64,000 nucleotides of DNA from Sphingomonas endolithica (GTDB taxonomy: Bacteria > Pseudomonadota > Alphaproteobacteria > Sphingomonadales > Sphingomonadaceae). Shown piece after piece: positions 27,069-35,799 of the stretch. Each line of letters starts with the position of its first letter. Positions within the stretch are counted from its first letter, which is position 1. The stretch spans positions 2,676,501 through 2,740,500 of the forward strand of contig NZ_CP103057.1 of NCBI RefSeq assembly GCF_025231525.1, in the 5' to 3' direction. Position numbers and translations under genes: made by a program. Below the pieces are notes generated by a model. It worked only from the letters and a program-made list of their open reading frames with translations. It was not told the origin of the DNA and ran no database searches.

Positions 27069-27731
27069 TCACGGTCGTGCGGTCGGCGAGTCGCCGCGCG
27101 TAAACACCGCCAGTTGATCGGCGAAGGCACGCTGGTAGGCGGGGCGCGACTCGCCGCGGGAGATATAAGCGGTGAGCGTCGGATAGTCGTTCAGCAATCC
27201 CGATCCGCTCAGCCGGCGCAACACCGCGATCATCAGCAGGTCACCGGCACTGAACACGCCGTCGAGCCAGTCGGCATCGCCGAGCCGCGCGGCTAGTTGG
27301 CCTATTCGGGTGCGTACGCGGTGGTCCAGGATGGACAGGCGCGCGTCGAACCAAGGCTGGTCGCGCTCGACGAGTGTGGCCGTGTCACGTTCGACGATCG
27401 GCTGCTCGACCGTGTTCAATGCGGCGAACATCCAGCCGATGGCGCGGGCGCGGGCATACGGTTCGTCGGGCAGCAATCCCGGATAATGCTCGGCGATGTG
27501 GAACACGATCGCGCCGGATTCGAACAGGACGAGATCGCCTTCCTCATAGGTTGGGATCTGACCAAATGGGTGCCGCGCGAGGTGCGCGTCGTGCTTCATC
27601 GCGGCGAACGACAGCAGGCGCATGTGGTAGCGCTGGCCCACTTCTTCCAACGCCCAGCGAACGGGCATGTCACGCGCGAGGCCTTGGCCGCGATCGGGGG
27701 AGCTTTCGAAGGCCGTGATGGTGATCGTCAT
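27069..27731 (-). CDS. Glutathione S-transferase family protein
   Basis: A 220-residue protein with an N-terminal thioredoxin-like domain (TITAFESSPDRGQG, then HPFGQIPTYEEGDLVLFESGAIVFHIAEHY) and an all-helical C-terminal domain. The cis-Pro and the ESGAI motif that binds the glutathione gamma-glutamyl group are visible (QIPTYE, FESGAI). A catalytic Cys or Ser at the N-terminus is not obvious apart from the SS pair. Substrate unknown. It lies 18 bases after gpsA on the same strand. Confidence 0.85.
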   Translation of the reverse strand: MTITITAFESSPDRGQGLARDMPVRWALEEVGQRYHMRLLSFAAMKHDAHLARHPFGQIPTYEEGDLVLFESGAIVFHIAEHYPGLLPDEPYARARAIGWMFAALNTVEQPIVERDTATLVERDQPWFDARLSILDHRVRTRIGQLAARLGDADWLDGVFSAGDLLMIAVLRRLSGSGLLNDYPTLTAYISRGESRPAYQRAFADQLAVFTRGDSPTARP

Positions 27732-27749
27732 CGTGGCTCCGCGATCAGG

Positions 27750-28727
27750 TCAGCCGTGTTCGCGGGTCAGGGGACGGGCGAGCAGCGTGCCGACGACCTC
27801 ACGCACGTCGGCGCCTTCGAGCAAGGCGCAGACCGCTGCCGTGACGGGCATGTCGACCCCGGCGGCGGCGGCGGCCTCGCGCAGCACCGGGGCGGTGAAT
27901 GCGCCCTCGGCGACGGTGCGGCGGTCGGCCATCAGTTCGGCGGCGGCGCGGCCCTGCCCCAGCCCGACGCCGAGCGAGAAATTGCGCGAGGCGGTGGACG
28001 AGCAGGTCAGCACGAGATCACCCAGGCCCGACAGGCCGGCGAGCGTCTCCGCACGCGCGCCGCGGGCCAGGCCGAAGCGCGTCATCTCGGCAAAGCCGCG
28101 CGCGATGAGCGCGGCGCGGGCGTTCTGGCCGAGGTCAGCGCCTTCCACCACGCCGCAGGCGATCGCGAGCACGTTCTTGACCGCGCCACCGATCTCCGCC
28201 CCGACGACGTCGCGGCTCGCATAGGTGCGGAACGCCGGGCCGGCGAGGCGCTCGGCCAGGCGCGCGCCCAGCGCCTCGTTCTCGCACGCGAGCGTGACGG
28301 CGGTAGGCTGCCCGGCGGCAACCTCGTGCGCGAAGGTCGGACCGGAAAGCACGGCGATCGGCGCCGCAGGATGCACCGCGCGGGCGATCTCGCCGACGAG
28401 CAACTGGGTGCCGGCCTCGATCCCCTTGGCGCACAAGACGAGCGGCGTCGTGCCGACCGCAAGCGCCGCGAGGACCGACCGAACGTGCTGCGCAGGCGCC
28501 ACGACGAGCAGCGCATCGCAGCCGACGAGGTCAGCGAGATCACCTGTGGCCCGGATCGATTCGGGAAGGGGCACGGCGGAAAGGAAGACGGTGTTGACGT
28601 GCGTGTCGTTGATCGAGGCGACCACTTCGGGCTCGCGCGCCCACAGCAGCACCTCCTCCCCGCCACGTGCCGCGACCTGCGCAAGCGCGGTGCCCCAGGC
28701 GCCGCCGCCGATGACGCCGATCCTCAT
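27750..28727 (-). CDS. gpsA: Glycerol-3-phosphate dehydrogenase (NAD(P)+)
   Basis: GpsA reduces dihydroxyacetone phosphate to sn-glycerol 3-phosphate for phospholipid synthesis. Visible motifs are the nucleotide site [43 protein letters not shown] and the catalytic Lys region [13 protein letters not shown], then [12 protein letters not shown]. Its length of 325 residues is standard. The ATG overlaps the tsaD stop by 4 bases, so the pair is coupled. Confidence 0.96.
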   Translation of the reverse strand: MRIGVIGGGAWGTALAQVAARGGEEVLLWAREPEVVASINDTHVNTVFLSAVPLPESIRATGDLADLVGCDALLVVAPAQHVRSVLAALAVGTTPLVLCAKGIEAGTQLLVGEIARAVHPAAPIAVLSGPTFAHEVAAGQPTAVTLACENEALGARLAERLAGPAFRTYASRDVVGAEIGGAVKNVLAIACGVVEGADLGQNARAALIARGFAEMTRFGLARGARAETLAGLSGLGDLVLTCSSTASRNFSLGVGLGQGRAAAELMADRRTVAEGAFTAPVLREAAAAAGVDMPVTAAVCALLEGADVREVVGTLLARPLTREHG

Positions 28728-29755
28728 GCCTTCACTCCTGCGCCGCGAACCGCTTCTGCCACGGGATCGAGTGGCCAGCGGGGGCGGGCCGCGACGTCCA
28801 GCGGGTCGGTGAGACCGGCGGCGAAGCGTTCCGCGCCGGCCCAGGCGATCATCGCCGCATTATCAGTGCACAGCCACAACGGCGGCGCGACGAAGCGCAG
28901 GCCGTGTTGTGACGCCAAGCCTTCAAGCGCGCGCCGCACTGCCTGGTTCGCGGCGACGCCACCCGCCACGACCAAGGCGGTCGCGCCATCGGCACGCTCG
29001 ATCGCCCGCGCGGTACGATCGAGCAGGCAATCGACCACGGCCTGCTGGAACGACGCGGAGATATCCTCGGCGCTCCATTGCCCCGTATCGGCGGCGCGCG
29101 AGACGGCGCTCTTCAGCCCGGCAAACGAGAAATGCGGTTCGGGTGAGCCCTTGAGCGGTCTTGGGAGCGGCACGGCGTACGGGTCGCCGGCAAGCGCGGC
29201 GCGTTCGACGGCGGGGCCGCCGGGGAATCCCAGTCCCAACAGCTTGGCGGTCTTGTCGAACGCTTCACCAGCGGCATCGTCGATCGTCGTGGCGAGGCGC
29301 ACGTAATGGTCAACCCCCTTGACCAGCAGCAGCTGGCAATGCCCGCCCGAAACCAGCAGCAGCAGATAGGGGAAGGCGAGATCGGGATCGGTGAGGCGCG
29401 GGCTGAGCGCATGGCCTTCGAGATGGTTGACGGCGATCAGCGGCTTGCCCGCCGCGTGCGCCAACGCCTTGCCGGTGACCAGGCCGACCATCACGCCGCC
29501 GATCAACCCGGGGCCGGCGGTGGCGGCGATCGCATCGACCTCGCCCAGGGTGACGTCGGCATCACTCAGCGCCGTCTCGATCAGCGGCATCAGCGCCTCG
29601 ACATGCGCGCGCGCGGCAATTTCGGGGACCACGCCGCCGAACGGGCGGTGCGCGGCTTCCTGGCCCGCCAGGCGGTGGCTGAGGATGCGGCGATCGCTGG
29701 TGACCAATGCCGCCGCGGTTTCGTCGCAGGAGGATTCGAGTCCGAGAATGAGCAT
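28724..29755 (-). CDS. tsaD: tRNA N6-adenosine threonylcarbamoyltransferase
   Basis: TsaD transfers the threonylcarbamoyl group to A37 of ANN-decoding tRNAs. The protein starts [17 protein letters not shown]. The metal-binding histidines are in AVNHLEGHA, followed by [13 protein letters not shown], the [13 protein letters not shown] loop and the C-terminal [15 protein letters not shown] with a final NAAMIAW motif. The start at 29755 gives 343 residues, the usual size; open sequence upstream lies in hemC on the other strand. Confidence 0.96.
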   Translation of the reverse strand: MLILGLESSCDETAAALVTSDRRILSHRLAGQEAAHRPFGGVVPEIAARAHVEALMPLIETALSDADVTLGEVDAIAATAGPGLIGGVMVGLVTGKALAHAAGKPLIAVNHLEGHALSPRLTDPDLAFPYLLLLVSGGHCQLLLVKGVDHYVRLATTIDDAAGEAFDKTAKLLGLGFPGGPAVERAALAGDPYAVPLPRPLKGSPEPHFSFAGLKSAVSRAADTGQWSAEDISASFQQAVVDCLLDRTARAIERADGATALVVAGGVAANQAVRRALEGLASQHGLRFVAPPLWLCTDNAAMIAWAGAERFAAGLTDPLDVAARPRWPLDPVAEAVRGAGVKA

Positions 29756-29770
29756 GCCCCATCCTAGCCG

Positions 29771-29794
29771 GTCGCCCCGAGCTTGTCGAAGGGC
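29771..29794. repeat. Short REP-like motif between tsaD and hemC
   Basis: The bases GTCGCCCCGAGCTTGTCGAA continue with GGGC. This is the reverse complement of the CCTTCGACAAGCTCGGGG type of motif that is widely dispersed in sphingomonads, and it resembles the insert found in the IS3 transposase at 46349-46372. Confidence 0.4.
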
Positions 29795-29818
29795 GCGGCA
29801 TCTTCTAGCGCCCATGCG

Positions 29819-30736
29819 ATGCCTGCCCCTTTTCGTCTCGGCACTCGCGGATCGCCGCTCGCGCTCGTCCAGGCGGGCATGGTGCGCGATGCGCTGTACG
29901 CCGCGCATGGCTGGCGCGACGGTGCCGTGGAGATCGTGCCGATCCGCACCACCGGCGACCGGGTACAGGATCGCGCGCTGGCCGAAATTGGCGGCAAGGC
30001 GCTGTGGACCAAGGAACTGGACCGCGCATTGCTGGACGGCGAGATCGATTGCGCGGTGCATTCGATGAAGGATGTCGAGACGATCCGGCCGGAGCGCATT
30101 GCGATCGTCGCGATGCTGGCGCGGGCCGATGTGCGCGACCGGCTGATCGGTGCCGACAGTATCGCAGGGATCCGCCGGGACGGGGTGGTGGGGACGAGCT
30201 CGCCGCGGCGGGCGGCGCAACTCCGGCGCGCACGGCCCGACCTGACGCCGGTGCTGTTCCGCGGCAATGTCGACACCAGGCTGGCCAAGCTGGCCGCCGG
30301 CGCGGTGGATGCGACGTTGCTGGCCGCCGCCGGGCTCGATCGGCTTGGGCGGCATGACGTGGGCACGGCGATCCCGATCGATCTCATGCTGCCGGCGCCC
30401 GCGCAGGGTGCGGTAGGAATCGAGACCCGCGCGGACGACGCGCAGGCACGCGCGCTGGTGGGGGCGATCGACCATGAAGCAACGCGGGCGTGCGTGCTGG
30501 TGGAGCGCGCATTGCTGGCGGTGCTGCGCGCCGATTGCCACTCACCGGTTGCGGCACTCGCCACCATCGATGACGACGTCATGACCTTGCGCGCCGAGCT
30601 GCTGGCGGAGGATGGCAGCTTGTACGTCACGGGCGCGGCAAGCGCCGCGCTGGATGACGAGGGTCTGGCCAGGCGGGTGGCAGACGACCTACTCGACCGC
30701 GCGCCACCGGCAGTGCGCGCGCTGTTCGCCGCATGA
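29819..30736 (+). CDS. hemC: Porphobilinogen deaminase (hydroxymethylbilane synthase)
   Basis: HemC joins four porphobilinogen units into hydroxymethylbilane. Motifs are [50 protein letters not shown] with the catalytic Asp region, [20 protein letters not shown] and the Cys of [11 protein letters not shown], which carries the dipyrromethane cofactor. The ATG at 29819 fits the family start. It overlaps hemD by 4 bases. Confidence 0.96.
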   Translation: MPAPFRLGTRGSPLALVQAGMVRDALYAAHGWRDGAVEIVPIRTTGDRVQDRALAEIGGKALWTKELDRALLDGEIDCAVHSMKDVETIRPERIAIVAMLARADVRDRLIGADSIAGIRRDGVVGTSSPRRAAQLRRARPDLTPVLFRGNVDTRLAKLAAGAVDATLLAAAGLDRLGRHDVGTAIPIDLMLPAPAQGAVGIETRADDAQARALVGAIDHEATRACVLVERALLAVLRADCHSPVAALATIDDDVMTLRAELLAEDGSLYVTGAASAALDDEGLARRVADDLLDRAPPAVRALFAA

Positions 30737-31392
30737 GGCCGGTGGCGGTGCTGCGGCCGGAGCCGGGCAACGCCGCCACCGCCGCCCGCGCCGAGGCGCT
30801 GGGGCTGACCGTGATCCGCTTGCCGCTGTTCGTAGTGCGGGCGGTTGCGTGGCATTGCCCCGATCCGGCCGACCATGATGCGCTGATCCTGACCAGCGCC
30901 AATGCCGTACGGTTTGGCGGCACCGCGCTCGCAAGCTTGCGCGGCTTGCCGGCTCTAGCGGTCGGCGCCGCGACGGCGACCGCGGCACGTGACGCTGGGT
31001 TCGACGTGGTCGAGACGGGTGACCAGGACGCGGTGGCGTTGATCGCGCTGGCCCACGCCCGTGGCTTCTCCCACGCGCTCTATCTCGGCGGGCGCGATCG
31101 GATGGTGGCGCCGGGCGGACCGATCGCCGCGACGGTAACGGTCTATGCCAGCGATGCGCTACCCATTCCGGCAGAGGCGATCCAGCAGCTGCGGGGCGCA
31201 GTGCTGCTGCTGCATTCGGCGCGGGCCGCGCGGCGCCTCGTCGCCTTGGCAGACGAGCGACATCGTTATCGTATCGCTGCGCTGAGCGAAGCCGTGCGCG
31301 ATGCCGCAGGCCCGGGGTGGGACGGCAGCACGGTCGCAGCAGCGCCGACGGATGCAGCGTTGCTTGCCGCTGCCCGGTCGCTCGCCGATTGA
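30733..31392 (+). CDS. hemD: Uroporphyrinogen-III synthase
   Basis: HemD closes hydroxymethylbilane to uroporphyrinogen III. The family is very divergent. This 219-residue protein starts [21 protein letters not shown], has DALILTSANAVRFGG (the TSxNAV motif) and AVGAATATAARDAGF, and lies in an ATGA overlap directly after hemC. Motif and position together make the call firm. It ends before a 30-base gap to the mitofilin-like gene. Confidence 0.9.
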   Translation: MRPVAVLRPEPGNAATAARAEALGLTVIRLPLFVVRAVAWHCPDPADHDALILTSANAVRFGGTALASLRGLPALAVGAATATAARDAGFDVVETGDQDAVALIALAHARGFSHALYLGGRDRMVAPGGPIAATVTVYASDALPIPAEAIQQLRGAVLLLHSARAARRLVALADERHRYRIAALSEAVRDAAGPGWDGSTVAAAPTDAALLAAARSLAD

Positions 31393-31422
31393 CCGGCCGC
31401 ACGCGGGCAGGGATAAGGCGCC

Positions 31423-32298
31423 ATGACTGATTTCACGCCGACCCCGCTGGTGGCCCCGGCCCGGCCCCGATCCCGCGGAATTGCGATCATCGGCGCGCTC
31501 GCCTTCGTCGCCGGGTTGCTGGCGATGGCGGCAGTGTACCGCTATGGCGGCCAATGGTTGCCCGTACAGAGCATCACGCCGGCGACGATTGCCAAGGGGC
31601 AGGTGCCGCTCGTCGTGGTGCCGGCGACCAATGCCCCGGCGGGGCCGGCGCCGGTGATCGACCTGAACGCGCTATCGACGCGCGAGAATGTGCTGGCCGG
31701 GCAGCTCGCCGAGCTCGAACAGCGGACCGCCCGGATCGGCAGTGAGGCGCAGTCGGCTTCCGGCTATGCGACGCGCGCGGAAAGCATGATGGTGGCGTTC
31801 GCCGCCCGCCGCGCGCTCGATCGCGGCCTGGCACTCGGCTATATCGAGGATCAGCTGCGTAGTCGCTTTGGCGCGACGCAGCCGCGTGCGGTCGCCGCGA
31901 TCCTGCAGGCGGCGCGCGAACCCGTCACCATTGCCGAGCTGCGCGCCGGACTGGACGGGATCGCGCCCGAGCTGGTGACCGGCGCGGCGAGCAATGGCTG
32001 GCTGCAGAGCCTCGAGCACGAACTGGTAAGCCTGATCGTCATCCACCGCGCCGACACCCCCTCCCCACTGCCCGTCGACCGGCTGGATCGGGCGCGGCAA
32101 TTGCTGGAAGGTGGCAAGGTCGATGCGGCATTGGCCGAAGTAGCGCGCATGCCAGGTGCGGCGCAGGCGGTCCGCTGGACCGGCGCGGCGCGGCGTTATC
32201 TCGGTGCGCGCCGGGCGCTGGACACGATCGAGGCGGCGGCGATTACCGGGCAGGCCAATCCGCTCGATATTCCGGGGATCGACGCGCCGGCGGCGTAG
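31423..32298 (+). CDS. Mitofilin (alpha-Mic60)-like inner-membrane protein
   Basis: A 291-residue protein with a short cytoplasmic N-terminus, one TM helix (about residues 20-42), a helical region with coiled-coil character (LAGQLAELEQRTARIGSEAQ) and a C-terminal domain containing RARQLLEGGKVDAALAEVARMPGA. That ending resembles the mitofilin signature of alphaproteobacterial Mic60, whose gene usually lies beside hem genes as here. The coiled coil is shorter than in other members. The proposed role is shaping inner-membrane folds and outer-membrane contact. Confidence 0.68.
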   Translation: MTDFTPTPLVAPARPRSRGIAIIGALAFVAGLLAMAAVYRYGGQWLPVQSITPATIAKGQVPLVVVPATNAPAGPAPVIDLNALSTRENVLAGQLAELEQRTARIGSEAQSASGYATRAESMMVAFAARRALDRGLALGYIEDQLRSRFGATQPRAVAAILQAAREPVTIAELRAGLDGIAPELVTGAASNGWLQSLEHELVSLIVIHRADTPSPLPVDRLDRARQLLEGGKVDAALAEVARMPGAAQAVRWTGAARRYLGARRALDTIEAAAITGQANPLDIPGIDAPAA

Positions 32299-32314
32299 AC
32301 GGCGGTTGGAAGGT

Positions 32315-32483
32315 ATTCCTCGGCAGGGGCCGGGGCTTAGACCATGATGACTTCACATTAACCCGAACGGATGGGTTCCAACCGATCCGAACTCATTAAG
32401 CTCTAGTCGCAATGCCCTGACCGAAAACGCTGCGCTTCGTCATCACGACCTTACCTACTGGGCCCCGGCCTTCGCCGGGGAAC
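32315..32483. repeat. Palindromic repeat, degenerate copy
   Basis: The left end (ATTCCTCGGCAGGGGCCGGG) is a diverged version of the arm seen at 20792, while the right end is a good GGCCCCGGCCTTCGCCGGGG copy. The spacer is longer, about 120 bases, and AT-richer. It separates the mitofilin-like gene from the convergent DUF72 gene. Confidence 0.6.
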
Positions 32484-32496
32484 AGCACCGGTGCGG

Positions 32497-33294
32497 TCAG
32501 GCGAGCCGTTCGATCAGCGCCATCGCCCCCGCCGGCGCACGCACCTTGGCACCGTTGATGAAGAAGATGAACGTGTCGCGCGCCTGCTTTTTCGGCGCGG
32601 CGGCGTCGACATAGGGCAAGCCCTCAGGCGCACCGCCCTTGGCCCAAAGCTGCGCGGCTGTCGTCCAGTGATCGAGCTGTGTGTCGGTGTAGCCGGTCGT
32701 GACTTCCTCCACGGCGCTTTCCAATCGCGCGTAGACGAAGTCGCCGGTCACGTCGGCGATCGCGGGATAGTCCACCGAATCGGCATAGACGAGTGCCACC
32801 CCGGCCGCTCTGCACAGGGCGATGAACTCGGGCACGGCGAAGCTTTCGTGGCGGACATGAATCGCGTGGCGCAGCGCGATGCCATCCTGCTCGGCCGGCA
32901 GCAATTTCAGGAACGCGCCGAAATCCTCGGCATCGAACTTCTTGGTGGCCATGAACTGCCACAGGATCGGCCCGAGCTTATCGCCCAGTCCGACGATACC
33001 CTGACCGAGGAAGCGTTCGATCGACTCGCCGGCCTCTGCCAGCACCTTGCGGTTGGTGGTGTAGCGCGAAGCCTTCAATGCGAAGACGAAGCCGTCGGGC
33101 GCGGTCTTGGCCCAGGTGGCGAATGTCGCCGGCTTCTGCGTGCTGTAATAGGTGCCGTTGACCTCGATCGCGGTCATCGCGCGCGAGGCGTATTCGAGCT
33201 CCTTCTTGTGCGCGAGTCCTTCCGGGAAGAACACGCCACGCCAAGGTTCGTAGGTCCAGCCGCCGATGCCGACGCGAATCGGATGTTTGCTCAT
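32497..33294 (-). CDS. DUF72 domain protein (YecE family)
   Basis: A TIM-barrel-like protein of 265 residues. DUF72 marks are VGIGGWTYEPWRGVFFP at the start, YASRAMTAIEVNGTYYSTQKP, FALKASRYTTN, LGPILWQF, ALRHAIHVRHESF and the C-terminal FIFFINGAKVRAP. The function of the family is not established. The ATG at 33294 (MSKHPIRVG) is preferred over an upstream ATG at 33330. Transcribed alone. Confidence 0.9.
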   Translation of the reverse strand: MSKHPIRVGIGGWTYEPWRGVFFPEGLAHKKELEYASRAMTAIEVNGTYYSTQKPATFATWAKTAPDGFVFALKASRYTTNRKVLAEAGESIERFLGQGIVGLGDKLGPILWQFMATKKFDAEDFGAFLKLLPAEQDGIALRHAIHVRHESFAVPEFIALCRAAGVALVYADSVDYPAIADVTGDFVYARLESAVEEVTTGYTDTQLDHWTTAAQLWAKGGAPEGLPYVDAAAPKKQARDTFIFFINGAKVRAPAGAMALIERLA

Positions 33295-33384
33295 GGTGAC
33301 GATGGTAGCAAGAAGATGTCCGCAAAGCATGGCGATGTGGCCGCCTTTACGAAGCCGTATTCTTTTCTGCCTACGCCATGACGC

Positions 33385-34986
33385 GTGGGTTCAGTCGTCT
33401 CCTCTGCGAATCGCGCGCCTGCGCTGCTCTCCGCCGCCACGGTGGCGGCGGTCGCGGCCAGTTCGTGGGCCAGCGCGGTCGGGGCCGGCTTGACCTTCGC
33501 GGTGATCGCGAGCGGGTTGCTGGCGTGGAACTGGCGGCTGCATCGGCGCATCGGTCGCGCACTGCGCCAGATGGAGGCCGCGACTCACACCGCCCATCTG
33601 CCGACGCACTCGCTGGAACATGGCATCGCCGAGCTCGGAGAGCGGCTGGCCAGCGTCGATCATCGCCTGTCGAGCGCGCATCCGGTGAGTGGCTTGCCGA
33701 TGCGCGAAGCGCTGCTCGCGCGGATCAACGCCGATCAGAGCGGTATGCTGGGCGTGATCGAATTCGCCGATTTCGACCGGCTGACCGCGTTCGACCCTGC
33801 TCGCGGCGAGCGCGTGTTCGCGGCGATGGTCGCGCGGTTGCGCAAGATGGTGCCCCCGACCCGTTTCCTGGCGCAGGTCGATCGCGGCTATGTCGGCATC
33901 TGGATCGGCCAGCAGGCCGATGCGGGCGCAGCGCGCGCCGAGCTCGACGCGATATCCTATGCGCTGGGCGATGCGATCCTGGACGAGGAACGCGAGATCG
34001 TGCCGCAGGTCCATCTGCGGCTCGCCATGTTCGACGGCAAAGAGGGGCTGACCGCCGCCGCCTTCGTCTCGCGCACGCTGGCATCGTTCGCGCTGACGCA
34101 GGGCATGCAGGGCAACGAGGATGCCAAGGTGGACCTCGCCGAGCGCGCCCGCGACCGCTACGGGCTCGAACAGGATCTGCATCAGGCGGTCGCGCGCCGC
34201 GAACTCACGCTGGACTTCCAGCCGCTGATCGATGCCGCGCAGGGGCGCGTCTGCGGTGCCGAGGCGCTGCTGCGCTGGCACCATCCCGAACGCGGCCTCG
34301 TGCCGCCGACGCGCTTCATCCCGGTGATGGAATCAATGGGGCTGGCGAGCGAGATCGGATCCTGGGTGCTGAACGCCGCCGCGCGCGAGGCCGCCGGGTG
34401 GCGAGCGAGCGGGCTGGACGACCTGCAGATCGCGGTCAATGTCTCGGGCCTGCAGCTGGAGCGTGACGACCTGCCGATCCTGGTCGAGCGCACGTTGCAG
34501 CGCCATGATCTGACGCCCTCCGCCCTCGAGATCGAGCTGACCGAGAGCGTGGCGACCAGCGATGCCGATCATTGCCGCCGCATCTTCCAGCAACTGCGCA
34601 GCGCGGGCGTGAAGCTCGCCGTGGACGATTTCGGCACCGGCTATTCGGGGTTCAGTACGCTTCGCACGCTGGCATTCGACAAGATCAAGATCGACCGTGA
34701 ATTCGTGACCGCGGTCGATACACGCAGTGACAGCCAGGCGATCTGCCAGAGCATCATCGCGCTGGCCCATGGGCTGGGCATCGCCGTGCTTGCCGAGGGT
34801 GTCGAGCGGCAGGCGGAATATGCCTGGTTGCGCAACCATGGCTGCCACTTGTTCCAAGGCTATTATTTCAGCCGTCCGCTGGATGCCGCGCGGTTCGTCG
34901 CCTTCGTGCACGATACCGCCGGGCTCAGCAGGCTGCTGTCCCCCGGCTTCGGCCCGGATACGATCATCGAAAGGTTGAGTGCATGA
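33385..34986 (+). CDS. Membrane EAL phosphodiesterase with degenerate GGDEF domain
   Basis: The 533-residue protein has an N-terminal hydrophobic segment (about residues 12-50). A GGDEF-like domain (about 95-250) follows, in which the signature is replaced by QVDRGYVGIW, so it should not make c-di-GMP. The C-terminal EAL domain (about 265-510) keeps the metal and substrate residues: AEALLRW, AVNVSGLQL, EIELTES, AVDDFGTGYSGF, DKIKIDREFV and AEGVE. It is therefore a likely active c-di-GMP phosphodiesterase. A GTG start is used. It overlaps the LysM lipoprotein gene by 4 bases, linking it to the kinase block. Confidence 0.9.
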   Translation: MGSVVSSANRAPALLSAATVAAVAASSWASAVGAGLTFAVIASGLLAWNWRLHRRIGRALRQMEAATHTAHLPTHSLEHGIAELGERLASVDHRLSSAHPVSGLPMREALLARINADQSGMLGVIEFADFDRLTAFDPARGERVFAAMVARLRKMVPPTRFLAQVDRGYVGIWIGQQADAGAARAELDAISYALGDAILDEEREIVPQVHLRLAMFDGKEGLTAAAFVSRTLASFALTQGMQGNEDAKVDLAERARDRYGLEQDLHQAVARRELTLDFQPLIDAAQGRVCGAEALLRWHHPERGLVPPTRFIPVMESMGLASEIGSWVLNAAAREAAGWRASGLDDLQIAVNVSGLQLERDDLPILVERTLQRHDLTPSALEIELTESVATSDADHCRRIFQQLRSAGVKLAVDDFGTGYSGFSTLRTLAFDKIKIDREFVTAVDTRSDSQAICQSIIALAHGLGIAVLAEGVERQAEYAWLRNHGCHLFQGYYFSRPLDAARFVAFVHDTAGLSRLLSPGFGPDTIIERLSA

Positions 34987-35720
34987 ATTTCCCCCGGCTG
35001 AGGCTTGGCATCGCCGCTGCCTGCGCGCTTGGGCTGGCGGCGTGCTCGGGCGGCCCGTCCCGGCCCAAGCCCCCCCCTCCCCCACCCGGCGCGGCAAGCG
35101 CGCTGGAGACAGAAGCCGCCTTCACGCTGCTCAACGCCGGCGACGAAGCCGGCGCGCGCAAGCGGCTGACGGCATTGCTCAAGCGCGATCCGATGAACCC
35201 GTCGGCACGGCTGCTGAACGAGTCGATCGACCGCGACCCGCGCGACCTGCTCGGCCCTGACAGCTATGCTTATGTGGTTCGCGCAGGCGACACGATCGTC
35301 GGACTGGCCGAGCGCCTGCTGGGCAACCGGCTGAAGGCCTACCAACTCGGTCGCTACAATGGGTTGAAGGCGCCGGTGGTCCTGATCCCAGGCCAGTTGC
35401 TGCGGATTCCCGGGAAGGCGCCCCGCGCCGCGCCGGTGCGCCGCCCTGAGCCTCGGCCAACGCCCCCTGCCCCGAATGTACGGCCCAGGCCCGCCCCGGC
35501 CAGACCTGCTCCAACGACCGCGCCGGCAGCGCCGGTCGCCAATCCCGCAGCGGCGCGCCAGGCCCGGACCGCGGGACTTGCCGCGCTCAATCAGGGCAAT
35601 GTCGTGCGGGCAGTCGGCTTGCTGCGGCGCGCAGCCGCGCTCGACCCGGGCAATCCGCTGATCGGGCGCGATCTCGCCCGCGCGGAGCGTATCGCGGCGA
35701 CCGTGCGGGCGCGACAATGA
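34983..35720 (+). CDS. LysM-domain lipoprotein
   Basis: A 245-residue protein with a lipoprotein signal (ALGLAACSGG, Cys about residue 21). It then has a Pro tract coded by a C8 run at 35070-35077, a TPR-like helical part, a LysM domain (about 98-145: YVVRAGDTIVGLAERLLG, ending in LIPGQLLRIPG), a Pro/Ala-rich linker and a second TPR-like segment. It probably sits at the outer membrane and touches peptidoglycan. The start lies in the EAL stop (ATGA). Such proteins accompany kinase/FHA sets of type VI secretion loci in related genomes, which is inference. Confidence 0.85.
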   Translation: MNFPRLRLGIAAACALGLAACSGGPSRPKPPPPPPGAASALETEAAFTLLNAGDEAGARKRLTALLKRDPMNPSARLLNESIDRDPRDLLGPDSYAYVVRAGDTIVGLAERLLGNRLKAYQLGRYNGLKAPVVLIPGQLLRIPGKAPRAAPVRRPEPRPTPPAPNVRPRPAPARPAPTTAPAAPVANPAAARQARTAGLAALNQGNVVRAVGLLRRAAALDPGNPLIGRDLARAERIAATVRARQ

Positions 35721-35799
35721 CGCTGCATGCCTCTCGACAGCGATTGGTTAAAGGCTTGCTGCTATCCTTGCCGGCCGACCAACCACGAGACGCCGATTC

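Noticed and set aside
27297..29306. A 669-codon plus-strand frame across gst, gpsA and tsaD
   Set aside because: It spans three well-supported minus-strand genes and has no recognisable domain.
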